Shown: positions 22,762 through 31,554 of the stretch, piece after piece | Numbering within the stretch: the first letter of the stretch is position 1 | Layout of the letters: every line of letters starts with the position of its first letter | NCBI RefSeq assembly: GCF_900143015.1 | Contig: NZ_FSRT01000004.1 | Location: forward strand, 1-64,000 | Direction of reading: 5' to 3' | Length of the DNA stretch: 64,000 bases | DNA from: Fibrobacter sp. UWB11 | Lineage (GTDB): Bacteria > Fibrobacterota > Fibrobacteria > Fibrobacterales > Fibrobacteraceae | Notes under the pieces: generated by a model | The model's database searches: none | Told to the model about the DNA's origin: nothing | The model's input: the letters and a program-made list of their open reading frames with translations, nothing else | Position numbers and translations under genes: made by a program

Positions 22762-22889
22762 ATAGTTTGTTAAAATTTACAAACATGCGTGCTTTTTTAT
22801 AACGTTAGATGTATTTTGTAAATTAATCATAATTTGATTGTAGAATACAAAATAACATTCTTAAAATAACGTTTCATAAGGAGTGCGTG

Positions 22890-23477
22890 ATGGCAAAAGC
22901 TGCTAAAAAAGTTCTACTTCTCTGTGGTGATTTTACCGAAGACTACGAAACGATGGTTCCGTTCCAGTCTATGTCCATGCTTGGCTATCAGGTAGATGCC
23001 GTGTGCCCTGACAAGAAGGCTGGCGAAACTGTTGCTACTGCAATCCATGATTTCTTGGGCGAACAGACTTATTCTGAATCTCGAGGCCATAACTTTGCCC
23101 TTACGGCAGATTTCGATGCAGTGAATGTTAAGGATTACGAAGGCCTGTTCATTACGGGCGGTCGAGCTCCGGAATACATTCGCTTGAATCCGCAGGTCAT
23201 CAAGATTGTGAAGGAATTTTTCAAGGCCAAGAAACCTGTGGCTGCTATTTGCCATGGTCCGCAGGTGCTTGCTGCTGCGGGCGTGCTGAAAGGATACAAG
23301 GCTACGGCTTATCCTGCTGTTGGCCCAGATATTACTCTTGCTGGCGGTAAGTATGAGGCTGTGAATGTTGACGAAGCTGTTGTGGACCGCAACTTGGTTA
23401 CGGCACCGGCATGGCCTGGCGACACTGCTATTGTTCGCGAATTCGTGAAACTCATGGGTGCAAAAATCAAGATTTAA
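22890..23477 (+). CDS. DJ-1/PfpI family protein
   Basis: 195 residues. The nucleophile elbow AICHGPQ holds the conserved Cys, and the GG-Arg segment ([10 protein letters not shown]) and a Glu in the early strand complete the pattern. Relatives act as glyoxalase III-type deglycases, proteases or chaperones. The exact activity is not predictable. The ATG at 22890 is preferred, as AAGGAG lies 8 nt upstream, though a GTG in the same frame lies one codon before. The 128-nt upstream gap holds a hairpin GTTTGT / ACAAAC that may end crcB transcription, and AT-rich promoter-like sequence. Confidence 0.85.
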   Translation: MAKAAKKVLLLCGDFTEDYETMVPFQSMSMLGYQVDAVCPDKKAGETVATAIHDFLGEQTYSESRGHNFALTADFDAVNVKDYEGLFITGGRAPEYIRLNPQVIKIVKEFFKAKKPVAAICHGPQVLAAAGVLKGYKATAYPAVGPDITLAGGKYEAVNVDEAVVDRNLVTAPAWPGDTAIVREFVKLMGAKIKI

Positions 23478-23532
23478 TTTTTGCGCGCTTTTGTATTTTC
23501 ATGGCGCAGAAAAAAAATGTTTTCTCCAAAAT

Positions 23533-23561
23533 GACATGTACCATCGGTATATGTCTTTTTT
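23533..23561 (+). terminator. Terminator after the DJ-1/PfpI gene
   Basis: A 10-bp stem GACATGTACC / GGTATATGTC (one G-U pair) with loop ATC, followed by six T. Confidence 0.8.
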
Positions 23562-23626
23562 GTTTTGTGAAAAAGTCTAAATTTCCGTCAAGAAAATCAC
23601 TTCTTACAGTCTACTTCTAACAGCCT

Positions 23627-24754
23627 ATGCAACTGAATGAACAAAATATTTTAAGTGCTTTGCGTGCAGTCCAAGATCCAGACTTGCACAAGAATATTGT
23701 AGAACTAAACTTTGTTCAAAACCTAAAAATTGAAGGCACTAAGGTTTCTTTCGATTTGCGTCTCACGACCCCGGCATGCCCGATTCGCGACCGTTTCAAG
23801 GACCAGTGCATTGCCATCGTGAAAAGCCTTGGTGCAACCGAAGTTGAAGTCTCGCTCACTTCTTCGCAGGGTCGCGTGGGCGAAGACAATTCCGCTGCAA
23901 AGGCTCCGCAGAATTCGCACATTGGCGAAGTTGCGCATGTGGTTGCAGTGGCGAGTGGCAAGGGCGGTGTGGGCAAATCGACCGTGACGGCGAACCTCGC
24001 TATGGCGCTCAGCCTTTCTGGTGCTCGCGTGGGAATTCTCGATGCGGATATTTACGGCCCCTCCATGGGTCTCATGTTTGGCATTGACAAGGCGCCTGAA
24101 GTTTTCGAAGACAATACGATTGCTCCTGTCGAAGCGAAGGGTGGCATTAGCATCGTCTCGATGTGCATGTTTGCAGACTCCGATAAGGCGACCATCTGGC
24201 GTGGACCGATGGTTTCGCAAATGATCCAGCACTTCATTCACCATGTGCGTTGGGGCAAACTCGACTATCTCCTTGTGGATTTTCCTCCAGGAACCGGTGA
24301 TATCCAGCTGACGCTCACGCAGAATTGCCCGATGGCAGGTGCGGTTGTCGTGACGACTCCGCAGGAGGTGGCTCTCGCGGACTGCCGTAAGGGGCTTGCC
24401 ATGTTCGATAACGTGGGCGTTCCTGTGATTGGCGTCGTCGAAAACATGAGCTATTTCATTTGTGATGAGTGCGGCAAGCATCACAATATTTTCCCTGCGG
24501 GTGGCGGTCAGAAAATTGCTGAAAAATGGGGCGTGCCGCTTATTGGCAAGGTCCCGCTAGAACCTGCTGTTGCGGGTTGCGGCGATGAAGGTACTCCTGC
24601 TGTGCTCCGTTATCCGAACTCCGAATCGGCGAAGGTCTTTATGGATACGGCAGAAACTGTAGTCCGCACTCTTGCCGTGTTTGAATCCGAAGGCGATGGA
24701 GTCCTCAAAAACTTCAATTACGATTTCGAACAGCTACCTGTGGAGGAAGTATGA
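23627..24754 (+). CDS. mrp: Mrp/ApbC-type iron-sulfur cluster carrier ATPase
   Basis: 375 residues. An N-terminal MIP18/DUF59 domain (about 1-95, with ACPIRD) is fused to a ParA-like deviant Walker ATPase (SGKGGVGKST, about 108-117). Its FICDECG CxxC (about 278-284) is the cluster-binding site of Mrp/NBP35 proteins, which bind and pass 4Fe-4S clusters to apoproteins in the cytosol. Such clusters are needed by IspH and MqnC in this window. It overlaps the following DUF971 gene by 4 nt (ATGA), a common partner. Confidence 0.93.
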   Translation: MQLNEQNILSALRAVQDPDLHKNIVELNFVQNLKIEGTKVSFDLRLTTPACPIRDRFKDQCIAIVKSLGATEVEVSLTSSQGRVGEDNSAAKAPQNSHIGEVAHVVAVASGKGGVGKSTVTANLAMALSLSGARVGILDADIYGPSMGLMFGIDKAPEVFEDNTIAPVEAKGGISIVSMCMFADSDKATIWRGPMVSQMIQHFIHHVRWGKLDYLLVDFPPGTGDIQLTLTQNCPMAGAVVVTTPQEVALADCRKGLAMFDNVGVPVIGVVENMSYFICDECGKHHNIFPAGGGQKIAEKWGVPLIGKVPLEPAVAGCGDEGTPAVLRYPNSESAKVFMDTAETVVRTLAVFESEGDGVLKNFNYDFEQLPVEEV

Positions 24755-25047
24755 TCCAGCCAAAGAAAGTTTTCAGAACAAAAGAGGGCAAACTTGGCTT
24801 TGAATGGAACGATGGAACTCGCACCGCATGCGATGTCCGCAAACTCCGCTTAGCTTGTCCGTGTGCGCTCTGCGTTGATGAACATACAGGCGAAAAGCTC
24901 TTGGACGAATCAACAGTTCCCTTGGATGTAAAGCTTGAACATATCCAGTCGATTGGCCGCTATGCAGTGGGGCTCTCTTTTAGCGATGGACATCGTTCGG
25001 GAATTTACCCGTATGATAAACTCAAGGAATTGACGAAATCTGCATAA
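24751..25047 (+). CDS. DUF971 family protein
   Basis: 98 residues. The pattern of a short beta-rich domain with CDVRKLRLACPCALC, then IGRYAVGLSFSDGH and IYPYDKL, matches DUF971, named after the N-terminal domain of gamma-butyrobetaine hydroxylase. Its cysteine cluster suggests metal or iron-sulfur binding. It is often encoded with or fused to Mrp-type carriers, and the ATGA overlap here supports joint action. Function not established. Confidence 0.88.
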   Translation: MIQPKKVFRTKEGKLGFEWNDGTRTACDVRKLRLACPCALCVDEHTGEKLLDESTVPLDVKLEHIQSIGRYAVGLSFSDGHRSGIYPYDKLKELTKSA

Positions 25048-25104
25048 AAAACCATATTTTAAACTGTCGATGGCGGTTTGTCCAAGACAAAAGGTGTTGT
25101 TTTT

Positions 25105-25953
25105 ATGAGTGATTTTAACGAAGCTCTTTATTTTCGTGACTTGAATAGGTATCCTACGCTGACTCCGCAGGAGGAATCGGCGCTGTTGAAAATCATCAAG
25201 AACGGTGAAACCGAAGAAATTCGAAAGTCTGCCTTGCAGCGCCTTATCCGTGGTAACTTGCGATTTGTGGTGAGTGTTGCCCGCAAGTACCAAGGTCGTG
25301 GCCTTTCCCTTTTGGATTTGATTAACGAAGGTAACCTCGGTCTTTTCAAGGCGGCTAAGCGCTTTGATATGGACAAGGACGTGAAGTTTATCAGCTACGC
25401 CGTGTGGTGGATCCGTCAGTCTATCCAGAAGGCTTTGTTCGAACAGGTGGGCGCAGTCCGCATTCCGCCTAACAAGCTTGCTCTTGTAAATCGCTTCAAG
25501 CGCGCCTTGATGCAGAACGGCGGTGACTACGACAAGACCATCTCGATGGAAGAATTTGCTCCGTACGAACGCGACATCGTCGAAGTCATGGAAAAGATTG
25601 TTGATATTTCGCTCGATGCTCCGATTGGCGACGATGCCGGTGTTTCCAGTGCCGACTCCGTGAGTACGCTTATGGACGTGCTCGGTAGCGATGGCAATCA
25701 GGACGAGGACATGGAACGCGAAGAGCGCAAAAAGCTCATTCAGGAAACGCTTTCGTCCCTCCCGCAGCGTGAAGAAGAAATCCTCCGCATGTTCTATGGT
25801 CTCGATACCGTCGAAGATACGACCCTCAAGGACATTGGCGAAGATTTGAAACTGAGCCGTGAACGTGTCCGCCAGATCAAGAACAAGACTTTGCGCCGCT
25901 TGCAGAAGAGCAAGGAGCACAAAGAAAAACTGGCTGACTTTTTGGAAATTTAA
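25105..25953 (+). CDS. RNA polymerase sigma-70 factor (RpoD/SigA-like)
   Basis: 282 residues with regions 1.2 (about 1-35), 2 (RGRGLSLLDLINEGNLGL type 2.1-2.4, then YAVWWIRQSI, the -10 recognition helix), 3 and 4 (LKDIGEDLKLSRERVRQIK, the -35 recognition helix-turn-helix). It lacks the acidic region 1.1 and is as short as the primary sigma of Bacteroidota (about 285), so it may be the main sigma of this cell, or a group 2 factor. ATG 25105 is chosen since AAGGTG lies 9 nt before it. It precedes two TPR proteins and rlpA on the same strand. Confidence 0.92.
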   Translation: MSDFNEALYFRDLNRYPTLTPQEESALLKIIKNGETEEIRKSALQRLIRGNLRFVVSVARKYQGRGLSLLDLINEGNLGLFKAAKRFDMDKDVKFISYAVWWIRQSIQKALFEQVGAVRIPPNKLALVNRFKRALMQNGGDYDKTISMEEFAPYERDIVEVMEKIVDISLDAPIGDDAGVSSADSVSTLMDVLGSDGNQDEDMEREERKKLIQETLSSLPQREEEILRMFYGLDTVEDTTLKDIGEDLKLSRERVRQIKNKTLRRLQKSKEHKEKLADFLEI

Positions 25954-25977
25954 TTAGAACTCTAAATAGGGATTCTG

Positions 25978-27699
25978 ATGGCGACAACCTCATCTGCTTC
26001 TCGCACTGCAGCGTACCTTTTTCTGTTTTGTTTCTTTGGGGCGCTGATTGCGTATGGTGGGTACAAACTTTACAATAAATATGGTCCCTCAAAAATTGTA
26101 GTGGGGGAAATCCCGTTCGGACTTGAATCTGGCACGTCTGTGCTGAATGGAGATGCTCCGAACTTCAAAGCCGATGTCGAAAGGCTCCCGGTGCAGGCTC
26201 AAGCCGAATTCCGCCGTGCAGGTGAACTCTCTCGTAGCGGGGCGACTAAGGCCGCTTATGAAATTTACGATGCGCTTGTACTTTTGTACCCGAATGTCGA
26301 TGCTGCTGTTTGGGGCGAAGTCAATACGTTATTCCACATGGATTCCGTAACGGAAGTGATGCGCGACCGTGCCGAACTGTTGATCGGGCGCCTGATGGCT
26401 CGTTACCCCAATACGGGAATCAGTTTTTATCTCGATAGCCGCAAGTCGCTCCTTGCTGGGAATTTGACCGTTGCCGTTGAACTTGCAAAAATGGCAAGCA
26501 ACCGCTCTCCGTCTATTTACGAAATCAGACTGTGGTATGCGGAACTCCTGCTCAAGAATGGAAACATGAGGGAAGCCGCAGGCGAATGTCGCGCCGCCAT
26601 CAGTCTTTCTTCGGGCGATTCGCAACGTGCATTTGAACTTTTGGCCAAGATTTATCATGACGAAGGCGTGCTCGATAGTGCAGCCCTTGTTATCGATTAT
26701 GCTTTGACGCAGTTCCCGCTTTCGTCGGATTTGCTTTTGTTGCGTGGACATCTTGCCGAATACAATGGCAAGTTCGATGAGGCCGAAAAGACGTACCAGC
26801 GTATTATTGCGTTCCGTCCCGATTTTGAAAAGGCCCGCCGCGCCATGGCGACGATTGGTGAAAAGACTCCTCCCGGCAAGAACGGAATGTACGCGGGGTC
26901 TTCTAGGGATCGTGCTCAGGTTGCATGCGACATTCTCGCTCCGCTCGTAGAACGTTACCCGGAAAACTTGCCGCTCCGCGAAGCGCTTGGCATCGCTTAT
27001 ACTAAAGGCCACATGTTCGATATGGCTCGCCGCGAGTTCAACTACATCCTCAAGAACGACCCGGAATACCCGGACATCAAGGCTCGCATCAGTGAACTTG
27101 AACAAGTCCGCAGGGCCGCCATTGAAGAATACAATAACGGCCTTACCGCTAACTTGAACCGCGCTGTGGATAGCCTTCGTGAAAACATGATGCCCGAAAA
27201 GAAACATGACTTCTCGACGAAATTGGGCCATTATCTTGTTCGTTACGGTGCATCTTCGCAGGAATTCTTTAGAAAGTATTCTCCGGCTAATTTTAAACAA
27301 GTGAAACGTTTTGTGTGGCAGGAATCCTTCTATGAAAATCCTTACCACCATACCTATACGGTCGTCTTTGATTCGTTGAACCGCTTTAAGGAAGTTCATG
27401 TGGTTGTTTTTGATTCCGCATCGAATTCTAACCATTTGGGGGTTGCTCCTGAGATTTTCTCTCGTCTTCTCAAGCAGAATTCCAGAATTTCGGGAATCGG
27501 CAATAACACCGGTGAAACGGATTGTGGAAACGGCGTTGTCTTGGATGCAGCCGTTTGGGAAACCCGCGATAACTTCGAAATTTTGGCCCGCATTGTCGGA
27601 AAACCGGCCGAAGTTCGCATGGTTCGCCTCGATCGCAAAACTTTGCCCCCGTCAGGCATGAAACTTTGCGATTATCTGCCGCTTCTTATGGAATTTTAG
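25978..27699 (+). CDS. Anchored TPR-repeat protein
   Basis: 573 residues. One membrane span (about 10-30), then roughly seven to ten TPR-like helical repeats (Ala and Tyr spaced about 34 apart) to about residue 390, then a C-terminal beta-rich region of about 150 residues that I do not recognise. The protein should face the periplasm. AGGGAT lies 6 nt before the ATG. It directly follows the sigma gene (24 nt). TPR scaffolds of this type assist assembly of envelope complexes. No specific partner can be named. Confidence 0.75.
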   Translation: MATTSSASRTAAYLFLFCFFGALIAYGGYKLYNKYGPSKIVVGEIPFGLESGTSVLNGDAPNFKADVERLPVQAQAEFRRAGELSRSGATKAAYEIYDALVLLYPNVDAAVWGEVNTLFHMDSVTEVMRDRAELLIGRLMARYPNTGISFYLDSRKSLLAGNLTVAVELAKMASNRSPSIYEIRLWYAELLLKNGNMREAAGECRAAISLSSGDSQRAFELLAKIYHDEGVLDSAALVIDYALTQFPLSSDLLLLRGHLAEYNGKFDEAEKTYQRIIAFRPDFEKARRAMATIGEKTPPGKNGMYAGSSRDRAQVACDILAPLVERYPENLPLREALGIAYTKGHMFDMARREFNYILKNDPEYPDIKARISELEQVRRAAIEEYNNGLTANLNRAVDSLRENMMPEKKHDFSTKLGHYLVRYGASSQEFFRKYSPANFKQVKRFVWQESFYENPYHHTYTVVFDSLNRFKEVHVVVFDSASNSNHLGVAPEIFSRLLKQNSRISGIGNNTGETDCGNGVVLDAAVWETRDNFEILARIVGKPAEVRMVRLDRKTLPPSGMKLCDYLPLLMEF

Positions 27700-27725
27700 C
27701 TCGCAATTATCTATTTTGTAGCTAT

Positions 27726-29642
27726 ATGTTCCGTGGTCGTTTTTTTGCTTTAGTTTTGTTTGCTGCGTTGTTGGAAGGTTGCACTTGCTGCGCCTACTTG
27801 AATCACATGTTCAATGCAGAGCGGCTATATGACGAAGCGACCGAACTCCGTACTGCGCGTTTGGATAGCGTCCCCGACGAAACTCAGTCTTACCCGGGCA
27901 GCGAAGAATCCCAGAAGTACGAAAAAATCATCGAAAAAGGCTCCCGTGTGTTGGAACGCTTCCCCAAAAACAAGAAGCGCACCGCCGAGGCCGTTTTCCT
28001 CATTGCGGAGTCTTACAGACATAAGGCCGATTGGCCCAAGGCTATCACCAAGTACGATGAATACGAACGTTATTTTGCCGATAACGATTCTATGCGCGCC
28101 GTAGAATACCAGCGTGCCTATTGCCTTTATCGTAACCAGGAATTCAATATCAGCCGTTTTGCGCTGGAACCCGTAGTTGCCGATAAGAACCACCCTTACT
28201 ATTTTCAGGGTTTGAACCTCCTTTCGCTTTTGGATGAAAAATCTGAAGCGCCCGAGCAGGCGATTGCCGCTTTGGAAGCCGTGCTTGCCGATACAAGCGG
28301 AACTCCGTACATGAAGGGCAAGGCTCATTTCCGTTTGGCCGGGCTCTACTTCAAGATGGAAAATTGGGAAAAGGCCCACCATCATTATAATGCCAAGGAA
28401 ATCGAAAACTTGAACGATCGCGAACGCCAGACGGCGGGCGAGCAGTCGGCGGAATGCCTTGTGAACTCGAAGGAATACCTCAAGGCCGCAGACGAATTCA
28501 AGCAACTGTACAAGAACGATGCTTATGAAAAGCAACGTGCAATTTACCTGGTCCGTATAGGTGAAACAACGCTTTGGGCCGGTCGCAAAGCCGATGCCTA
28601 CGTGATTTTCAATAAGGTCAATACGGAGTATCCCAAGACGGAACCTTCTTCGCGCAGTTACTTTAACATGGGCGATTATGAACAGACCAAGACGCTGAAT
28701 TACGACCTTGCCATGTCTTATTACGACAGCAGTTATATTGCAAGATCAATTAGCGAATATGGTAGAAAGTCCCGTGAACGTCGCTATGCATTGAGAAGCC
28801 TTGTTTCGATGCGTGACCGCAACGAGGAAATTCTCCAAAGCAAAGATTCTGTCCCCAATATGAAGTCGTTCTTCAAGAATGAGTTTATGATTGCGGAACT
28901 CTTTTTGCTCAAGCTTTCCGAAGCGGATAGCGCCCTTGCAAGGCTTACGAACGTGATTGAAAAGTCCGACGACACGGCAAGCGTGATGCGTGCTTCTTAT
29001 GCACGAGCTTTTATCTATGATGAATTTTTGCATGATCCGGATACGGCCGAAGAACTGTACAAGGAAATCATCGAGAAATACCCGAATACGGATTACGCTA
29101 AGCAGGCCCAGGCAAATATTGGCATGCGCGTGACAATGAAAACGCGTGAAGACGAAGCTCGTGACCGTTACATGGAGGCTGAAAGCCTGTGGACGGTGGC
29201 TTCGGAAATGCCGGTGAACAAGATGGAGCTGGTGGACTCCGCTTATGCGACTGCATTCTATGCGTTTGACAATGTCTATAAGGACTATCCGCAGACTCAG
29301 TCCGGTGTGCAGGCTCTTTACATGAAGGCCGTTTATTTCCAGATGAATCCTGAAAGATTGGATAGCGCTGCTGCGATTTATCGATATCTTCGCGATCATC
29401 ATGGTCAGACCGCTTGGGGCAAGCAGGCTGCTTACGTGCTTAATACGCGCCTTACGACAACGGATGATGACCTTGCCAAATTGCGCAAGCGTACTGCCAA
29501 AACTATTGAGAATTTGGATAGAAATTCTGCTAGATATTACGAAGAATTGAATGCCAAGCCCGAAGAAAAGAAGGCTGAAATCATAAGCAAAGAAGACGAA
29601 ATCCTCGAGAATACATATAACAGCATGTACGATTTTGAATAA
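27726..29642 (+). CDS. TPR-repeat lipoprotein, BamD/YbgF-like
   Basis: 638 residues. Signal peptide with lipobox LLEGC (Cys about 19), so probably outer-membrane anchored. About twelve TPR-type repeats follow (for example EYPKTEPSSRSYFNMGDY and KYPNTDYAKQAQANIG), similar in character to BamD and CpoB/YbgF but much longer. Short Arg/Glu-rich coil near the C-terminus. ATG 27726 is chosen because the lipobox begins there; the earlier in-frame start lies inside the previous gene. TATTTT lies 8 nt before the ATG, and no Shine-Dalgarno sequence is seen. A scaffold role in outer-membrane assembly is inferred. Confidence 0.78.
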   Translation: MFRGRFFALVLFAALLEGCTCCAYLNHMFNAERLYDEATELRTARLDSVPDETQSYPGSEESQKYEKIIEKGSRVLERFPKNKKRTAEAVFLIAESYRHKADWPKAITKYDEYERYFADNDSMRAVEYQRAYCLYRNQEFNISRFALEPVVADKNHPYYFQGLNLLSLLDEKSEAPEQAIAALEAVLADTSGTPYMKGKAHFRLAGLYFKMENWEKAHHHYNAKEIENLNDRERQTAGEQSAECLVNSKEYLKAADEFKQLYKNDAYEKQRAIYLVRIGETTLWAGRKADAYVIFNKVNTEYPKTEPSSRSYFNMGDYEQTKTLNYDLAMSYYDSSYIARSISEYGRKSRERRYALRSLVSMRDRNEEILQSKDSVPNMKSFFKNEFMIAELFLLKLSEADSALARLTNVIEKSDDTASVMRASYARAFIYDEFLHDPDTAEELYKEIIEKYPNTDYAKQAQANIGMRVTMKTREDEARDRYMEAESLWTVASEMPVNKMELVDSAYATAFYAFDNVYKDYPQTQSGVQALYMKAVYFQMNPERLDSAAAIYRYLRDHHGQTAWGKQAAYVLNTRLTTTDDDLAKLRKRTAKTIENLDRNSARYYEELNAKPEEKKAEIISKEDEILENTYNSMYDFE

Positions 29643-29649
29643 GGGTTGT

Positions 29650-30075
29650 ATGCATTCTCTCCGTTTTGTCGTAATTCTTTTGTGTGTCATGTTCGCCTTT
29701 TCGGGGTGCAGTGGCGCCACTCACCGCAAAGGGTATACCCGCGTTACAAAAGCATCTCGAGTTCAGGAAAAGGCCGAAATAGGTTATACCTTTTCGGGTG
29801 ATGCTAGTTTTTACGGTAAGGGGTTTGATGGCAAGAAAACTGCAAGTGGCGAAATCTTTGATAGGGATGAATTGACTTGCGCTCATCGAACACTCCCGTT
29901 TGGGACTAAGTTAAAGGTTGTCCGTGTTAAAACGGGGGCATCTGTTATTGTTCGTGTAAATGACCGTGGCCCTTATGCAAAAAAGCGTGTGCTGGATTTG
30001 AGCGAAGCTGCCGCAAAGGCCATTGGGCTTGATAAAGCCGGCCATGGACAAATCAAAGCTACAGTCGTAGAATAG
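29650..30075 (+). CDS. rlpA: RlpA-family septal lytic transglycosylase-like lipoprotein
   Basis: 141 residues. Signal with lipobox (FSGC, Cys about 19), then a double-psi beta-barrel: ASFYGKGFDGKKTASGE, HRTLPFGT and VNDRGPYAKKRVLDLSEAAA are the standard RlpA signatures, and the catalytic-site residues His and Asp lie in them. RlpA cuts naked glycan strands at the septum in Pseudomonas. There is no SPOR domain here, unlike the E. coli protein, while a SPOR protein is encoded separately at 53143. Start chosen at ATG 29650 after AAGGG. It lies right after the TPR lipoprotein. Confidence 0.9.
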   Translation: MHSLRFVVILLCVMFAFSGCSGATHRKGYTRVTKASRVQEKAEIGYTFSGDASFYGKGFDGKKTASGEIFDRDELTCAHRTLPFGTKLKVVRVKTGASVIVRVNDRGPYAKKRVLDLSEAAAKAIGLDKAGHGQIKATVVE

Positions 30076-30089
30076 GCGGCTTGTCACTA

Positions 30090-30172
30090 CAGTCATCCCG
30101 CACTTGTTGTCTTTGACTACTTGCAGCTTTGCTGCTTAGTAGTCATGATCCGCGAATGGGGACGGGATCGCC
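30090..30172. repeat. Nested palindromic element
   Basis: An outer GTCATCCCGCACTTGTTG and CGGGATCGCC pair (family core) is interrupted by an inserted inverted repeat GACTACTTGCAGC / GCTGCTTAGTAGTC and further sequence. It looks as though one repeat was inserted in another. It lies downstream of rlpA. Confidence 0.65.
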
Positions 30173-30270
30173 TTACACATTTTTTTTGCGATTTGTTGAA
30201 ATGTCAGCTTTTGACACCTTGTGATTCTATATTAGTGCTCGTAAAAACACTAAGTCACTGAAGGTGAAAA

Positions 30271-30507
30271 ATGAAGCGCAAAACAGTTAAGGTCAATAAG
30301 CATGTAGTCGAAATCCCTGAACAGTCTCTTTGGGATGCTTCTTCGCAAGATTCCGGCTTTTCCATTTTCAAACGCCGCATTGGGGAACTGATGCAATTGA
30401 ATGGCAATGACGATTCCGCAATAGACGACGATGATTTAATTCCGTTCTACCGCATGGGTGAAAGCGAAACGTTTGTTCTCTCCGCTCTCGGCTGCACCGG
30501 ATACTAA
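30271..30507 (+). CDS. Small acidic protein, unknown
   Basis: 78 residues with no membrane span. It opens with a basic stretch (KRKTVKVNKH), ends acidic with a DDSAIDDDD run and closes with GCTGY. GAAGGTG lies 7 nt before the ATG. No family recognised. The palindromic element after the stop at 30538 and the convergent prmC end are its only context. It may be a species-level hypothetical gene. Confidence 0.55.
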   Translation: MKRKTVKVNKHVVEIPEQSLWDASSQDSGFSIFKRRIGELMQLNGNDDSAIDDDDLIPFYRMGESETFVLSALGCTGY

Positions 30508-30537
30508 AAAAGCGGCCATTGCCGCACGCATTATGAC

Positions 30538-30569
30538 ATGTCATTCCCCACTTGATGGGGAATCTCCAA
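30538..30569. repeat. Dispersed palindromic element (ATTCCCCACTT type)
   Basis: ATGTCATTCCCCACTTGATG followed by GGGAATCTCCA, in the convergent gap between the small acidic gene and prmC. A GCGGC-CATT-GCCGC hairpin stands beside it. Confidence 0.7.
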
Positions 30570-30577
30570 TGTTGTCG

Positions 30578-31534
30578 CTACTTTGCTTTATAGCTGACAA
30601 AGCGGATGTTGTTGCAGAAGTCTTTGTGAATCCCCGTGAATTCTAGCCACGGATATTTTTCTGCTTCGGCCTTGAGCATTTCGCCCTGTTCCGAACCGAT
30701 TTCGAGCAAAATAGAAGCTCCTGGCTTGAGCTTGCCTTCGGTCTGCTGCAAAAGTTTGCGGACAAGGTCAAGGCCGTCAGCACCGCCGAACAAGGCGAGT
30801 GCAGGGTCGTACTTTGCGACTTCGGGCTGGAGCTTGTCTTTTTCGCTGTCCGGAATGTAGGGGAGGTTTGCGATAAGGCCATCAATTTTGGCAGAGGTGT
30901 CGCCAGCGACTTTCGCGATAACATCTGCGGTGACGGCGTTCAGCAAGTCGCCCTGGGCGAAGGTCAATGTGCTTGCTGCGGTTTGCGAGTCCGTCGGAGT
31001 GTCCGCGCTTCCAGCCGCGTCAGGATTGCCCGCGAGACCATTCGCTTCAGCGTTTGTACGTGCTAACGCAAGAGCGTCTTCGGAAACGTCTGTTGCAAGA
31101 ACGCGTGCGCCCTTGATTTCTTTGGCGCAAGCAATTGAAATGGCACCTGTGCCGGTGCCGATTTCGACGATGAACGGATTTTCGATGCCTTTCAAACTGT
31201 CTGCCGCCATGTCAACGAGCGATTCTGTTTCCGGGCGCGGGATAAGCGCACGGCGGTCGCACTTGATAATGAATCCGCGGAAGCTGGTGTCGCCGATGAT
31301 GTGCTGTAGCGGCTCACGCGTTGCACGGCGTGCAACCATCGTGCGAAGCACGTCCAGCTCCGCTGGCGTGAGCGGCTTTTCGAAGTTCAGGTACAAGTCC
31401 ATGCGGTTCTTCATCTTGAGACCGTAGCTGATGATGTACTCGGCATCGAGACGTGCATCAGGAATGCCCTTCTTTTCAAAGAAGACCTTGGTACGGTTCA
31501 AAATTTCAAGAACTGTCATCTGCGGCTGTGGCAT
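30578..31534 (-). CDS. prmC: Peptide chain release factor N5-glutamine methyltransferase
   Basis: 318 residues. It methylates the Gln of the GGQ motif of release factors. It has an N-terminal helical domain, the SAM-binding motif VEIGTGTGAISIACA (about 145-159) and the catalytic loop. The loop is IANLPYIPDSE: the family almost always has NPPY, so NLPY is notable and could weaken or alter substrate handling. Between the strand after ANAEANGL and TFAQGD is a low-complexity insertion of about 25 residues (GNPDAAGSADTPTDSQTAAS). It is the downstream partner of prfA, gap 20 nt, a common operon. GTGAGG sits 9 nt before the ATG. Confidence 0.9.
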   Translation of the reverse strand: MPQPQMTVLEILNRTKVFFEKKGIPDARLDAEYIISYGLKMKNRMDLYLNFEKPLTPAELDVLRTMVARRATREPLQHIIGDTSFRGFIIKCDRRALIPRPETESLVDMAADSLKGIENPFIVEIGTGTGAISIACAKEIKGARVLATDVSEDALALARTNAEANGLAGNPDAAGSADTPTDSQTAASTLTFAQGDLLNAVTADVIAKVAGDTSAKIDGLIANLPYIPDSEKDKLQPEVAKYDPALALFGGADGLDLVRKLLQQTEGKLKPGASILLEIGSEQGEMLKAEAEKYPWLEFTGIHKDFCNNIRFVSYKAK

Positions 31535-31554
31535 TGGACTTACCTCACGACCCC

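Noticed and set aside
26329-27435. 368-residue frame opposite the first TPR gene
   Set aside because: Antisense to a clear TPR protein with no motif and no start signal.
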